Assembly: GCF_020740795.1 (NCBI RefSeq)
Contig: NC_067286.1
Location: 677,990 to 741,989, forward strand
Direction of reading: 5' to 3'
Source: Apus apus
Taxonomy: Eukaryota > Chordata > Aves > Apodiformes > Apodidae
DNA: 64,000 nt
Part shown: piece after piece, positions 33,701 through 45,662 of the stretch
How positions within the stretch are numbered: the first letter of the stretch is position 1
Layout: each line of letters opens with the position of its first letter
Translations under genes and position numbers: made by a program
The notes under the pieces: generated by a model
Told to the model about the DNA's origin: nothing
Databases searched by the model: none
The model's input: only the letters and a program-made list of their open reading frames with translations

Positions 33701-36700
33701 CAGTCCCAGCAAAGCCAGAAAGGAAAAGGCAGCAGAGGGTTACGAAGGGCAGCTACAACCACTGCTACTCTCTTGTCTGTCTTCTGAAGGGTGAGGTGCT
33801 CTCCAGAGACCTTCCAGCTCAGCACTTGCACCAAGAATAGCAGACTTAGTAGCCTGGGAGAACAAATTAGGAGCCCCCTTCACCATCCCATGAGTATGTC
33901 CCTGACCCAAACTGATCCATCTACTGAGTGTGTGTTTGAAATGAATGCAAATCCTGGTTGGATATCCTTGGGTCACCTCCATGAGCATTCCCAATCCAGG
34001 AACCAGAGCTGCCAGAGGCAGGCAGTCAAAGCTCACCACTTATCACACATTGGAGGGATATGTATTAGTCCTCTGAGTCTGGAGAATATGAACAGTCATT
34101 ATCTCCCCTCCTGTGAGGGGGACTGAACAGAACATTGCAGCTGTTATAAATAAACGTTTGAAAAAGACAAGTATTATTTCTGTGCAAATGGAACAGGAAA
34201 ATAGCCACATTAGATAACGGGCTGAGAAAAAAACCTGAAGAAACAGTTTCACTTTGGGACAATCTAAAGCACACACTGATGTTAGCAAGTACAAAAAAAA
34301 GAAGCAGGAACAAAAGGCTCATCTCAGCAAGGCTGTACTACTCTTACAATCAGGAGAGAACTTAAAGCCTAACAACTGTGTTTTGTAGATGGACAGAGAT
34401 TATCCTGACCACCTCACAGAGCAGAACTGAGATATCATTCAAGCTTTGATCACATGAGATCTGAGAGGTGTGATACGCAAAGTGAAAATGAGACAGGACT
34501 TGGACCCATGCAGATAGTCTCCTGAAATAATCAATCTGTTTTTCAGTGGCAGAAGCTCATGAACTGCATTGTCTCCTGCTTACTGAAGAGCATGTTGATG
34601 TAGGGTAAGAAGTGCAGCCTCTGCAGGGCCATCATCATGATATTGGAGCTACCATGGGGAAGAAGAATGAAGCTTGGCTTTCAGAGAAAAAGCTCAAGAG
34701 CCCCACAGACAAGAAATAAAAATACTAATAGCCAACACTACTGTGAAGAACAGAACACAACTGCCAGCATCAGTAACAGTAAAATGTCAAAGCTGTTCAT
34801 AAGTAATGACATCTCACAGCTAAAAAAGGACTGAATAGCCTGAACAATTCCCTGTAGGACCAGGGAAAGAGGATGGATAAATGTGTGGTGGGCTGAGGGA
34901 CATGGGCTGACTGCACCAGGGCAGCAGAGCTCCTGGCTGCATATCACAGCAAACCCAACAAATGCTGGGGCTCTGAACCAACTTCTACCAATGCAACATG
35001 AGTGAGGAATCCATGGACCACACTTGCCATGAGAAACACACCAGCCACTCTGTGCAGCACAGCTGGCAGGGAGCCCATGTGTTCTACAGCATAAGGAAAT
35101 GCAGTGCTAGGGAACATCTTGATCTGACAGAAACATCCTGCTGACACCTGAGATGGCATCAAACTGGTTCTGCTTCCAAGGCAGAAGATCAGAAGCAGCA
35201 TTAATGGCCAGAGTGCCAAGTGTGTTAACTTCCAGCCTGCAGTGCTGGGCTTCCCCAAGCGGTCAGCAAGCGGGAACCCCGCTCCCATGAGAACACGCTG
35301 CTCCTGCAGGTGGTTCCTCAGGAGATGAGCTGAAGACCTGGGCACTGGCCTTGCTGAGTTCACTGGAGGGATCCAATCAAGTTAGAAATGCCAGACTTCA
35401 GCTGAAGCTCTTCCACTTACTGCAAAGCAGCTTTTGGTGGTGTATGGGGAGCAGGAGCCACTTGCTCTGCAGGTAAGCAACCAGGATTTTCCTGAGTTCA
35501 GTCAGATAAGGCAGCTACTCCACTTGCTGTGGAGAGTCTGGGATTTTTCTAACAACAAAAATGACCATTACAGTGGCCCCTGCTGTACTAATGGGGAAAA
35601 GGAAGTTCATTTTCAGGCCCTGACCCCCAAATAACTCAGAAATGTTACAGGCCAACCAAAAATGTGTTGGACAATCTCCAGTGATTTGGGAGAAAAAAAC
35701 CCTTCAAGGCAAATCAGTTCGGAGTATGCTAGATGGGAGCACTAATGGAAACAAAGTTCCTTTGGAAGCCTCACCCAGGCTTTGCAGAAGCAGGGGTTAA
35801 GAGTTAGGTCCATTAGGGTGGAAGAGGAGTGAGCTAAGGAGGGATGTGCTCATTCACTGCACACCAGCAAATTGGACTTTTCCAGTTCCACCAGTTCCCT
35901 TGAGGCTGCCAGAGAGCAGATAACCATCTGCAAACCCTCTAGGTCACAGTCTGAACATGCATGTAATTAGTGATCCAATTTATCTGATCAACAAGACAGG
36001 AAACCACCACCATTTGAACCCAACTCACCAGGGATCTTGCAGTTCTCAAAGATCAATTCACAGGTATTAGACCCTCTCATTCCCAGCTTATTGAGCTTCT
36101 GGGCCGTGCTGAAACCTGGCATTCCCTGCAAAGCCAGGACAGGAAAAATACATTTCAAGTGGCAATTCTGACAGACTGAGTAAGATCACTAGATGCCTGG
36201 GAAATCTCCTTGGCCACACAAAGACATGTAAGGTACCAGGCAGGGGTGGGAGTGGATACAGAAGAGGTAAGTGCAAGTGCAGAGGAGCAGATCCACAGAG
36301 AAACATGCACACATGGGGGGCACCTGGGACCTGAGTGCATCCATTGTCTAATGCACAGAAACATTAAATAAATAAATGCTGTGGACAGCTGCCAACACTG
36401 ACACTCTGGGAGTAAGGGCTGCAAGCTTTGCCATAACTGAACTATAATCACTAAGTCAGGCTAAGTCCATCAGAAGGTTTGCAGATCTCTGTGATTTTCC
36501 AGTACCATTTATTTTATTGCAGCTTCCTGTCTTCCTTGCAGGGACAGAGATGTATATAGCATAGGTTCAAATAATTGAAAGGGAAACCCTGTTTTCCAAG
36601 GGCCCCCCATTGAACAGTCAATTTCTGCTCCCTTTGGCCTCCTCTGCTTTGCATGTTTAGGTCATTTCAGGATTCCAAGAGAGCAGTGCAAGAAAATGAG

Positions 36701-39700
36701 GCTTAGAAATGAACATAGCCATTTTAATGTCTTGGCTAGTTGGCTTCTAAATGAGCCAGTTAGAGTGAAGGGAAGGAGTTGCTTTAAAAACCACAGAACC
36801 ATAAGAGAATTATTCAACCCACCTTCTCCACAATGAAGGCAGTGATACCTCGGGAGGCTGGAACTGCATTCATGTCAGTTTTAGCGTAAACAATGAGAAC
36901 ATCTGCATCTGGCCCGTTGGTGATCCAGAATTTGTTCCCATTCAAAACAAAGTAGTCTCCTAGAAGCAAAGAGCTGCAACCTGTTAGCTCACAACAGAGC
37001 AACACCTATATCCCCACTCCATTTATTTCAAAACAGGCTTCCAAGGATGTTCTTTAGGACCCCCAAAAGCATGCACAAATCCTTCCCAAGGTCAAGAAAA
37101 TTAATTTCCTTCATTTCTGGAAATGACAGAATTTCCAGAGACAGTTTAACAAATGCCTGACAAACTATGGCACCTACCACTGGTTCCATCATTCCACCAA
37201 CCTCCACCACCACAACCACAAGTCCACTTTTAGACCTTGTGTCTTCACTGCCTGGCTTTCTCCCCCACTGAATCCCCTGGGAGGCAGCACAAGCCTGCAA
37301 ACACGGCCTGGGACACCCAGGACCATGGACCCTCTCTTGGTGGTGGTGGGGAGGTTAGTCTGAACTTACAGGAGACACTATTTACACCAGCTCTCTATCC
37401 AGGCAGCACATGACAGGCTTTACCTTTCTTATCTGCTCTCAGCTTCATGGACACAACATCAGATCCAGAATTGGGCTCACTCATTGCTAAGGCTCCAATG
37501 TGCTCCCCGCTGATTAGCTGGAACAGAAGACAACCAGGGTGGAAAAGGCAGCACTGCTCCTGCTCCCTCGTTAGCCTGCCTGCCTTTTTTCTCTTTCCCT
37601 GCAGGAATCTCCAGGGTAGCTGTTCTCTGCAAGAACTGCAAACAAGAGCTGCTGCTTCTGGTGGAGGCCAAGCAAGGAGCTCCCTGGTGCTGCTGTGCTG
37701 AGGGAACAGAACCAAACCCCAGGGGTATGAGGAGGATGACTCGGCTCCCGGCTGAGCCAGACCAGTACAGCTCTGCTCAGAAAACACCATCTCCAGGAAG
37801 GTGCCAAAACAACCATGCAGGCAGCCATATGCCTTTCACCAGCCCCTTGCTCTTCACTTCATGACTGCCCTTTTACATAAACAAGAGCTGTGAAACACAA
37901 AAGGCCAGTGAGGGGGATGAAAAGAGATTGCAAAGTTCTCAGCAATGTTCTCATAGCTCAGTCCCCCCACACTCCCATTACAGCAGCAGATGGACACCCT
38001 CCTTCTGTGCCTGCTCATACCAGGCTCTGGCAGACCTGCTGCTTCCTCTTCACTATTTCTTTCATCCTGCCCTTTCCTCCTTGCCTTTTTTTCTCCTTCT
38101 GTGCTTTTATACATCTACTTCTCCTTTTGATCTCTTATTTTTTAAAAAAAGACTCAGTGCCCAAGATGCATGTTCCACCAAGTCGATCCATCAATGCATT
38201 TCTACAGAAGTCCTGTTGATCTGCTCAAAACTCTTTGAGTAAGTGCTCTGTCATGAACCAGACAGGTAAGAACTTGAAGTGATCACAAATCTCATATTGA
38301 AAGGCAGTGAATGAGGGCATTAAAACACACCTGGGCTGCAAAAAGGACAATTACCTCTGAGCAGGCTGCATGGTACTTTCAGGAAGCAACACTGTGCTTT
38401 CCATGTGATTTAAATCAAATTTCTTGCACTGATAATTCCACTGATCACTTCAGAAGCTGGGATTCAATGTACTAGTTATGTTTTTCCATGCATTTAAATA
38501 CTGAAATCTGTATAACATGCTTTTAGTCACAAACATCAATGCCCCAAATGATGAGGTTTCATGTGCAGATAATTAGCATAGGCAAACCAAGCATTTGGGA
38601 AGTGAGAAATGGCAAATACAGAACAGGAAAGCAGTGGCTTTCAGTCAGAACTCTCAAAACAATTTGGGAAGCTGGAAGAATATAATCCAGTGTCACCTCA
38701 AAGCCTTTTTTACTAACACAGCTCCAGAGAGAACTGGACTATGCTACCTCCAGACACAGACCTCAGCACAGGCAGAGGTCAGTGTGCATTTAAAGAGAAA
38801 AATGAACAAGTTAGAGACAGGCAAGTTTGGCAAGTACAATATTTCCTGAAAGCTGGGTGACTGAAATTGGCTAGTGCTTAAAATGCTCCATCCTGCATGC
38901 AACCAAAACCCAAATGCTCTCCAGTTTCCTCCCTTTTCCAGCCATGTACCTTGGGCAAGTACTTCTTCTTCTGGGCCTCGTTGCCGTTACGCACCAGCTG
39001 ATTGATGCACAGGTTTGAGTGGGCTCCATAGCTGAGCCCAACAGCTCCTGATGCACGAGAAATCTCCTCCATCACCAGCACATGGTCCAGATATCCCAAA
39101 GCAGATCCACCATATTCCGCTGAAGAGAGAAGAGAAACCCTGTTTACCCCCATGGAGCAGATGAGACTCAAGCCACTTACAGGAGATCTTCTGTTTTGAC
39201 TGACACTGTCCCTGAGCTGGGCTCCTTTGGCTTTCCCCATCCTCTCTGAATTCCAGTTTTCTTATCTTAGAGGCACAGTGATGTTACTTCTTCAGCATAA
39301 TCAATAATTTATTTTTATACACATAGATAAGGATGCACTTGCACAATAGTTGGTGCTTCTTGTTAACCATCCTCAAGCACAACCCTATATTATCATGGAG
39401 ATTAAAGCAAAGTGGCAACCTGTATTGGGGGGAAAAAGGAACACAGGCAAGGTTTGTAAATCCCACACATTTGTTACAACAAGGAGCTCTAAAGGAGTGA
39501 GGAATCCTCTAGCTGCTCAGAAAGTGGGGCACTAGAGACTTCTCTATGCCCACAAAAGTGCAGGAGAGCAGCACTTTGATGGGTGGCTGAGGCAGAAGGA
39601 ACATGACTCATAAATATAACTGCTGCGATTCACCAGCGCAAGAACATGGATCTCCAGAGAGGATGAGGTGAGACAGAGCAGCACGACCATCACAACCAGG

Positions 39701-42700
39701 AATCTAGTGAGGCACACAGAGCTGAACCTAAAACTGGAGGCAAGGATTAAAGGCACGGAGTGGAACAGGGGGTGGAAAGGCAGGGAAAAAGAGAAGGCCA
39801 AGCAATGCATAATGGCCTTGGGCAGCTGACAGCCCACGTACTTATACACACCTAGGTACCTACACGCATGTATATACACACAAATACAGCCACATCCCAA
39901 TGAAAAGCTTTGTTCTACAGGCAAGAAGCAAGTGATTGTACTGCTAAGGGAGGAACAGTCAGGGAGCTGAGCTGGGAGCTCTTACCTGTCACCAACACGA
40001 ATGCTCTCAGCAAGCAGCAACAATGTAAGGGCAAAAATGTTTGTTTGTTCAAAGTGACCAAAAGCTGAGTGCATACCCTGGGCTCAGAGAGGGCTACTGC
40101 CCTTGACCCCTCCAATTAACACCACAGCCAGGGGCATCAGGTGCAGCCTTTCCTCCCTCCTGGCTTTATCTGCAGGACTCTTCCAAAATCACCTCCCTGC
40201 CACAAATCAGAGTCTGGGGTTTTACTGAAAACCCCACCTAAAAAGTGGGTTTAACAATTTCTCATATGTGCCAAAACAAGAGAGTTTTCTATTCACTCCT
40301 GTAGTAGGCACAGGTTGGGGGCTACTGCCTCAAGAAAGGAAAGGGAACTGCCTGCTGCAAGCAGGACTGGCCCCTGATTGCCTTGTACTGCAAGAGGTGC
40401 AAGAAAATAATCCTCCCAGACAACTCCTCATGTAACACAGACCACAGTGTGAATGGGAATGATGCTGCCCTTTCAAAATTACTCCTTTTACAGGACATGC
40501 CTGTATTACCATTCCATGGTAGTCACACATTTGCATTTCTTAACTTAGCTCTTTATACAAGAAATGGAAAATTACAAACCAACATAGTTTTATTAGTCTT
40601 AAGAAGAAAACAAAAAGCACTGTTATTTAAAATGCTGCCTTAATAGACTCGATCCACTGGTGCCCAAACATGCCATTTAATTGAACACATGCCCTCATAA
40701 GATTTCACATTATCTTCACATCCTAAATCCCAGTCTCCACCTCCTACAACAAAACCAGTGCCAATAAAGTGCACACAGCTACACAATCAAAAACAAGGCA
40801 GAAAAATTCTGGGCACAGGAGGGTTTTAGAGGTAAATCTTTGAGGAAATCAAGAAGGACAGGACTCATGAGGGGCTGGCTTATTTATAGTGTGGGAAACT
40901 GCTGTAAGCCTCAGGCACAACATCAAAGAAGAAAGAAGGTAAGAGTGAGAAAAAACAGGAGCAGCAGTAAATTGGGAAGAGTAAAGAGAAAGAAAGCAGA
41001 AATACAGACTCTTTCAGGCAGCCCCAGCACCACTGAAAGGCAGGCAGAGGCTTTATTCCAAGGCATTGCTATTCAGCTTGCTTCTGCAGAGGCCTTTGCA
41101 CAGCCACCTCCAGAAACACAGACTTTACGAGGGGCACATAAAGGCCCCATTGGCTGCTTTTCTGCACTAAGGGCTTCTCCTCATTACACTGTGTTAGTGC
41201 ATTCAGCATGACCACAGCAGCCTCAGTAATCTATAACATTAATCAAAACACTTTTCAACTAACCTGGACAAGGCTGAATAAGATTTACCCTGATTTTTTC
41301 TAACTGGTTGGATGTGGTGAGCTTTCCATTAGCTATCACCGCTTTTCAGAGCATTGTTTTACACCCTTTAACTTCTCCCATTAGAGATGGATGTTTGTTC
41401 TAGGATACTTTTATCTATAGCTCTCATTCTTCAAGACTTGCAGCAAATGCCTCATATTAGAGAGGCACAAACATGTTTGAATTGCATATATCTGGAAAAA
41501 CATTTCTGAACAGTACTTTCAAACTGTAAAAGCCATTTTGTAATCATCCAGAAGACTATCAAGGAAAAAGGATTCTGAGCCAGTGAAGAGTAACAAAAGT
41601 TGCAGAAAAGGTTTTAAAAGCCATTAAGGTAGGAGCTTCTGGACAAAAATGATGTGTCATCACAGCCAAGGCTGTTATCAACTGGAAAGGGTAGGTTTAA
41701 GTAGCCTGTCTTTTGTTTGAAGAATTACTCAGCAGAAGGTAAAAGGTGGAAACAGACTTACCAGGAGCTGTGATTCCCAGAACTCCCAGTTCCCCAAGTT
41801 TCTTCCAAAACTCCTACAAACAGAACAAGCAGTGAGTCCAGACCCACAGGGCACCACAAAGAGAGTGGCTGCTGTGAACAGCAGGTACCAGGAGTTATCC
41901 ATGGCTGAAACTCTGGAATTATGTAGGAGAGCTGCTATGAGCTGGCACTTCACAACTCCTGAGGCAGAGAGCTGCTGGCTGACTTGGGATGTACATCAGC
42001 TACGTCTGGCAGCACCACAGAGTAAGAGGGAAGCCATGGCAATTGTGCAGAAGCCAAGGATGAGAGAAAACAGACCTGCTGGAGGGGGCATCGCTCTGCT
42101 GCAGCCTCTTCCCCACTGCTTGGGCACACAGTGAAGGCTTGTCACCTGGCCTCAGTGTCCAGTGAGAAGATAATCATCAGTGAATGGCCTCCAGAGACTT
42201 CAAAAAGTATTGTTCAATAGCTCTGGATGACATCTGGTGCACCAGACTTAATTTATATATTTCACTTCAAAGCTGTGCATATATCCCTGAAAATGTCAAC
42301 ATCAGAGCTCCGGGAAATCCTGGCAGATGTTCTGAGCTTTTAAAATCTTGTGCAGCTTATGAAAACCAATAGTTAGATCTCTCATTTCCACCAATCAGAC
42401 CATCCTGTTGCACAGAATGTGTTGTTTTTATTAGGAATGCAAGTTTCAACTCGCCAGCCAAACAACTCTCCACTTCAGCATTCACAACAAATAGAGAGGA
42501 AACTCAGATGTCTGAGGAAGGGTCTCAGCGAGGAGAACACAAAGCACATGTTAGAGCAGGGGTCTGAACAGAGCCAAGCAGAAATACCATGGTAAGAATC
42601 CACACAAGACTATAATAAATTCTTTTTTTTCCCCCAATTGCATCCTGGCTGGGTTCTGCCCCAGGTTGCTGAGAGTTGTTAACAAAAGATAAAGCAGGAA

Positions 42701-45108
42701 AAAAAAACAAACCTGTTTTCTCTATGACTTTCAAGTTTGAAAACTTAATGCATGTGTCCCTGTGGTGTGGGCTGGGATCCTTTGTCTGGCCTAATACACA
42801 GATCAAAGCACAGAGGGGCTTTCACTACCCTCTATTTCAAACACACACATGAAATACTTACTCGCATGTCTTTGAATTCATTTTCCTGGTCAATCTGTTG
42901 GGCCTTTGGAGCCAAATGCTCTTGACAGAACTTTGTCATGGTCTGTCTGAGCTGGGAAAAGATATGAGGAGAAACGTGTGTTATATATCTCATCTTCTTC
43001 CCCAGGACACTGCCAACATTCCTCTGCCAGGATCCCAAAGGCAGAAGCACAAGTCCCTAAGGAAATGGATGTTTCAGGTTAATAGCTGGGAGAGCATATG
43101 GAAGGCCCTTTAGTCTTTTCAGGAGAAGACACTGACGACTTAAGTTCCTCCCAACATTGAACCTGGACACTCTGAGCCCAGCATGAGAACAGCACTTTAC
43201 TGCCTGCAGCAGGGCTCAGGGGATGGTTCTGGTCAGGAAACTGAGAGCTGATGAATAGAGCTCATGGTGCATCCTCCCCATCCAGTACCTGCTTGTTTCA
43301 TTTAATTACATGCAGATGCCTGGAATAAGCATGCATGCTAATTAAAATGTGCCAGTGCATCAACCCAGAACTACCTTTGCTGTCCTACTGTCTTCTTCAG
43401 AAGGAAGCTGGGTGAAGTCAGGTGTGCTTGTTGTGCCAAGTGTTAACAGACTCAAAATCTTTTTCTAAATTTTAAAATTTCAATACTTACATGCAGGTAT
43501 TCTGCAAGGTCTATACACACCCTAAGAAAATACACACAGTATCACTTCTAGTGTTTTTACCATAAAGATTTTAAAACTTTGCCTAGATATTATGGTAGAG
43601 CTTAACAACTCTGTATTTCCTTTTGGTTCTTTATTCCTACAGCTTAATGCTGGTGAAGGAACAGCCCTAGAAACCAAAAGCCTCTGCTGCACAACCAGAA
43701 TCTGTAGAAGGGGCAGAAGCAGCAAAGCAAAATCTGCCCAACCTTCTCTGCCCTTCTTTCAAGCCCACAGCCAAACCAGCCTCTTTTTACAGTTGAAGAG
43801 ATATCCTGATTTCCATGGCCACCAAGACATTGGAGTCCAGTACCACCAAACAAGTACAGCAGGAAACTTGAGCAAAAAGCTTGAAAGATTAAAAAAAACT
43901 TAAAACCATAATAAAAAAAAAATATTAATAGAAACTGAGGGATAGACTCACAGACATCTCTGATACTCTAAGCCAGGGTATAAGTTACAGTGCTGTTAAT
44001 TCACATTCAGTGCTACTGAAGATTTATTTCTGATTTTTTTCAGCTTTTCCACCAGACAGGTAAGAACTACAACAGTATTTCTGTCCTTTTACTCCTGCCA
44101 AATGTAGAAGTGCAAAAACCTGTCAAGTTAATTTGGGCTGATAAGGCTATAAACCATGAACTGCAACCTGGTAAAGAATAATTCTGTAGTAAGAAAGCAA
44201 CTGAGTTTATTTTGTCCCTCTGTATGCTTGCATGGCGCTGCTACTGAGCATAGGAGGAAATAGTGAAGCACAGAACTATTATCCTAAAGCTTTAGGTCCC
44301 CCATCGGGCAAGAGAACAGGCTGGGAGAGCTGCAACACTTTTCTTGAGAGGACTTCTGGAGCAGCTCTGCTCTGGAGACAGGCTGGGAGAGTTGGGGTGT
44401 TCAGCCTGGAGAAGAGAAGGCTCCAGGGAGACCTTAGAGCACCTTCCAGTGCCTGAAGGGGCTCCAGGAAAGCTGGGGAGGGGCTTGGGACAAGGGCAGG
44501 GAGGGATGGGATGAGGGGGATGGATTAAAACTGGAAGAGGGGAGGTTTGGATGAGATCTTGGGAAGAAATTCTTCCCTGTGAGGGTGGTGAGACCCTGGC
44601 CCAGGTTGCCCAGGGAAGCTGTGGCTGCCCCATCCCTGGCAGTGTTGAAGGGCAGGTTGGATGGGGCTTGGAGCAGCCTGGGCTGGTGGGAGGTGTCCCT
44701 GCCCATGCAGGGGGTTGGAACTGGATGATCTTTTGAGGTCCCTCCAACACAAACCAGTCTGTGACTTGACGAGCCCAAACGGACTCGTCTCCTCGGTGCT
44801 ATTTCTGACCACGGTCCCGAGGCCTCTCCCGGCCCCGCTCGCTCCCGCCGCCGCGCCCCCCCCCAGGCGCGCGCCCATAGGCCCGTCCCGCACGGCGCGG
44901 CCCAACCAGCGCCCGCCAACCGGGACACACCCCCCGGGGGCGGGGCCGCCCCGGTTCCCCGCCGCCCCGGCCCCACCTGCCGCTGCTCCTCGCTCAGCCC
45001 GTTCACCGTGTCGTCCACCGCCAGCCCCGCGCAGCCCCGCCGCAGCAGCCCCGCCGCCCGGCGCCGCAGCCCCGCGCACGCCGCCGCCCGCCCCAGCCCC
45101 GCCGCCAT
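30573..45108 (-). CDS. IVD: IVD, isovaleryl-CoA dehydrogenase, complete 12-exon gene (gene-level entry)
   Basis: Mitochondrial matrix flavoprotein of leucine breakdown: it oxidises isovaleryl-CoA to 3-methylcrotonyl-CoA and passes electrons to ETF. CDS exons (minus strand, 5' to 3'): 45108-44977, 42951-42862, 41813-41762, 39119-38950, 37517-37424, 36959-36823, 36125-36029, 33528-33435, 32667-32586, 31667-31563, 30923-30851, 30706-30573. They sum to 1,260 nt, 419 aa plus stop, close to the human protein, with all phases consistent. Residues 1 to about 30 are Arg/Ala-rich without acidic residues, fitting a mitochondrial presequence. The acyl-CoA dehydrogenase signature [13 protein letters not shown] is at 159-171. 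The second signature (QCLGGNGY) is at 373-380. The motif SGLDLERL (274-281) carries Glu279, equivalent to the IVD-type catalytic base (human mature Glu254), which distinguishes IVD from MCAD-like enzymes. No disruption is seen. A possible ATTAAA poly(A) signal lies at 29,586-29,591. Confidence 0.97.
30851..30923 (-). CDS. IVD: IVD coding exon 11 (residues 352-375 plus 1 nt)
   Basis: Seventy-three nt, encoding [20 protein letters not shown] and IQCL plus one base. The donor is CTGG|GTGAGT. Confidence 0.97.
31563..31667 (-). CDS. IVD: IVD coding exon 10 (residues 317-351)
   Basis: 105 nt, phase 0 to 0, encoding [20 protein letters not shown] through [12 protein letters not shown]. The donor is AAG|GTCAGC, a weak +3/+4 context. 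Confidence 0.97.
31840..32362 (+). mobile_element. CR1 LINE, 5'-truncated, with intact 3' tail
   Basis: Reads from a tattgtgtccagttctgggc block through aggttgcccagagaggctgt and ggttggactagatgatcttt, and ends in attctgtg repeats (32,344-32,360), the diagnostic CR1 terminus. Lies in IVD intron 9, antisense to the gene. The sequence is close to the avian CR1 consensus as I recall it, so it is among the younger copies here. Confidence 0.93.
32586..32667 (-). CDS. IVD: IVD coding exon 9 (residues 289-316)
   Basis: Eighty-two nt, encoding [20 protein letters not shown] followed by QKIGLFQ. The donor is CAG|GTGAGG. The intron that follows holds an antisense CR1 element. Confidence 0.96.
33435..33528 (-). 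CDS. IVD: IVD coding exon 8 with the catalytic glutamate (residues 258-288 plus 2 nt)
   Basis: Ninety-four nt, the same length as I recall for the human exon. Encodes [20 protein letters not shown] followed by [10 protein letters not shown]. The Glu in DLERL is the IVD catalytic base. No open stretch long enough to stand out covers this exon; it was found by similarity and fits the flanking phases exactly. Donor GGG|GTAAGG. Confidence 0.95.
36029..36125 (-). CDS. IVD: IVD coding exon 7 (residues 226-257 plus 1 nt)
   Basis: Ninety-seven nt, encoding [20 protein letters not shown] through [11 protein letters not shown]. The reading frame here is short between introns, so the exon was placed by similarity and by the splice sites tgcag|GG and CTG|GTGAGT. 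Confidence 0.96.
36823..36959 (-). CDS. IVD: IVD coding exon 6 (residues 180-225)
   Basis: 137 nt, encoding [20 protein letters not shown] through [12 protein letters not shown], the middle beta domain. The donor is AAG|GTGGGT, phase 0. Confidence 0.97.
37424..37517 (-). CDS. IVD: IVD coding exon 5 (residues 149-179 plus 1 nt)
   Basis: Ninety-four nt. It carries the flavin-side acyl-CoA dehydrogenase signature [13 protein letters not shown]. The donor is AAG|GTAAAG. Confidence 0.97.
38950..39119 (-). CDS. IVD: IVD coding exon 4 (residues 92-148)
   Basis: 170 nt, encoding [19 protein letters not shown] and on through [17 protein letters not shown] to YLPK. Nearly invariant compared with the mammalian protein as I recall it. 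The donor is AAG|GTACAT, phase 0. Confidence 0.97.
41762..41813 (-). CDS. IVD: IVD coding exon 3 (residues 75-91 plus 1 nt)
   Basis: Fifty-two nt, encoding [17 protein letters not shown] and the first base of the next codon. The donor is CTG|GTAAGT. Confidence 0.96.
42862..42951 (-). CDS. IVD: IVD coding exon 2 (residues 45-74)
   Basis: Ninety nt, phase 0 to 0, encoding [18 protein letters not shown] and the following residues to KDMR. This is the N-terminal helical domain. The donor is CGA|GTAAGT and the acceptor follows a pyrimidine tract ending cccag. Confidence 0.97.
44330..44768 (+). mobile_element. CR1 LINE fragment in IVD intron 1
   Basis: Contains gggtgttcagcctggagaag, aggttgcccagggaagctgt and ggaactggatgatcttttga in order. 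Antisense to IVD and about 210 bp from the exon 1 donor, against the edge of the CpG island. Confidence 0.9.
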
Positions 45109-45235
45109 GGCTGCCCCGCGGCCGCACCGGTGCGCAGGCGCGGGCCGGCCCCGGGAGGACGCTCCGCCCCGCCCGGAAGGAGGCTGGAGGGGAAAGATCA
45201 GCGAGTGTCCGCAGCCTTCTATTCTAGGACATTTT
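44770..45235 (-). promoter_or_regulatory. IVD: IVD CpG-island promoter
   Basis: CG-rich block over exon 1 with GC boxes (ccgccccgccc near 45,162-45,172) and an NRF1-like TGCGCAGGCGC at 45,131-45,141, about 25 bp upstream of the start codon. No TATA box. It extends into the 3' UTR of KNSTRN. Confidence 0.75.
44977..45108 (-). CDS. IVD: IVD coding exon 1 (residues 1-44)
   Basis: Starts at the ATG in a gccATGgcg context (Kozak-like G at +4) and encodes the presequence and the start of the mature protein, ending NGLSEEQRQ. The donor is CAG|GTGGGG, phase 0. The exon sits in the CpG island. Confidence 0.95.
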
Positions 45236-45238
45236 AAT
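45233..45238 (-). other. KNSTRN: Probable KNSTRN poly(A) signal ATTAAA
   Basis: First canonical-type signal after the KNSTRN stop, 293 nt downstream of it and 125 bp before the IVD start codon. No minus-strand AATAAA was seen between the two genes. Confidence 0.55.
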
Positions 45239-45530
45239 GCGTGGAAAACGCTAACAGTTACAAGCCGCCGGCAGGCTGAAGCCGAGGCGCCGTTCACCGG
45301 CACGGCCGGAGCCCAGGCGAGGCCCCGGCGGGCGTGGGAAGAGCAACAAGAGCCCCCAGGGCTTGTCACAGGGTAACCAGCCTCGCTGCTCTGCCCCGAC
45401 CATCCAGCACCCCCGGGAGGTGACATCCCACCGGGGTGCAGCGCCCTGCGCCTGGGCTTGGACCACCCTGCATGACAGCTTGTTTTGAAAACTAGTAAAA
45501 CACCTAAAAAGAACAGTCCGTCCTTGTGCC

Positions 45531-45662
45531 TCACATATCCAGGAGCTGCTCCAACTCATCAAGTATTGCTGAACATTCCGTAATTTCTCCTTGAAAGGAG
45601 CCATGCTTCTCCAGGGACTGCTGCCTCTCCTCCTCAGCTGATCTCCACTTGGCCATGGCTGT
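45531..45662 (-). CDS. KNSTRN: KNSTRN last coding exon 8 (residues 203-245 and stop)
   Basis: 132 nt, encoding TAMAKWRSAEEERQQSLEKH through EITECSAILDELEQLLDM and TGA. Confidence 0.93.
   Translation of the reverse strand, partial: TAMAKWRSAEEERQQSLEKHGSFQGEITECSAILDELEQLLDM

Noticed and set aside
34550-34660. Minus-strand segment reading [18 protein letters not shown]
   Set aside because: Inside IVD intron 7 with no matching splice phases; IVD is complete without it.
44434-45534. 366-codon minus-strand frame covering IVD exon 1
   Set aside because: Only residues from the IVD ATG to EQRQ are real; the rest is the CpG-island 5' flank, intron 1 and an antisense CR1.
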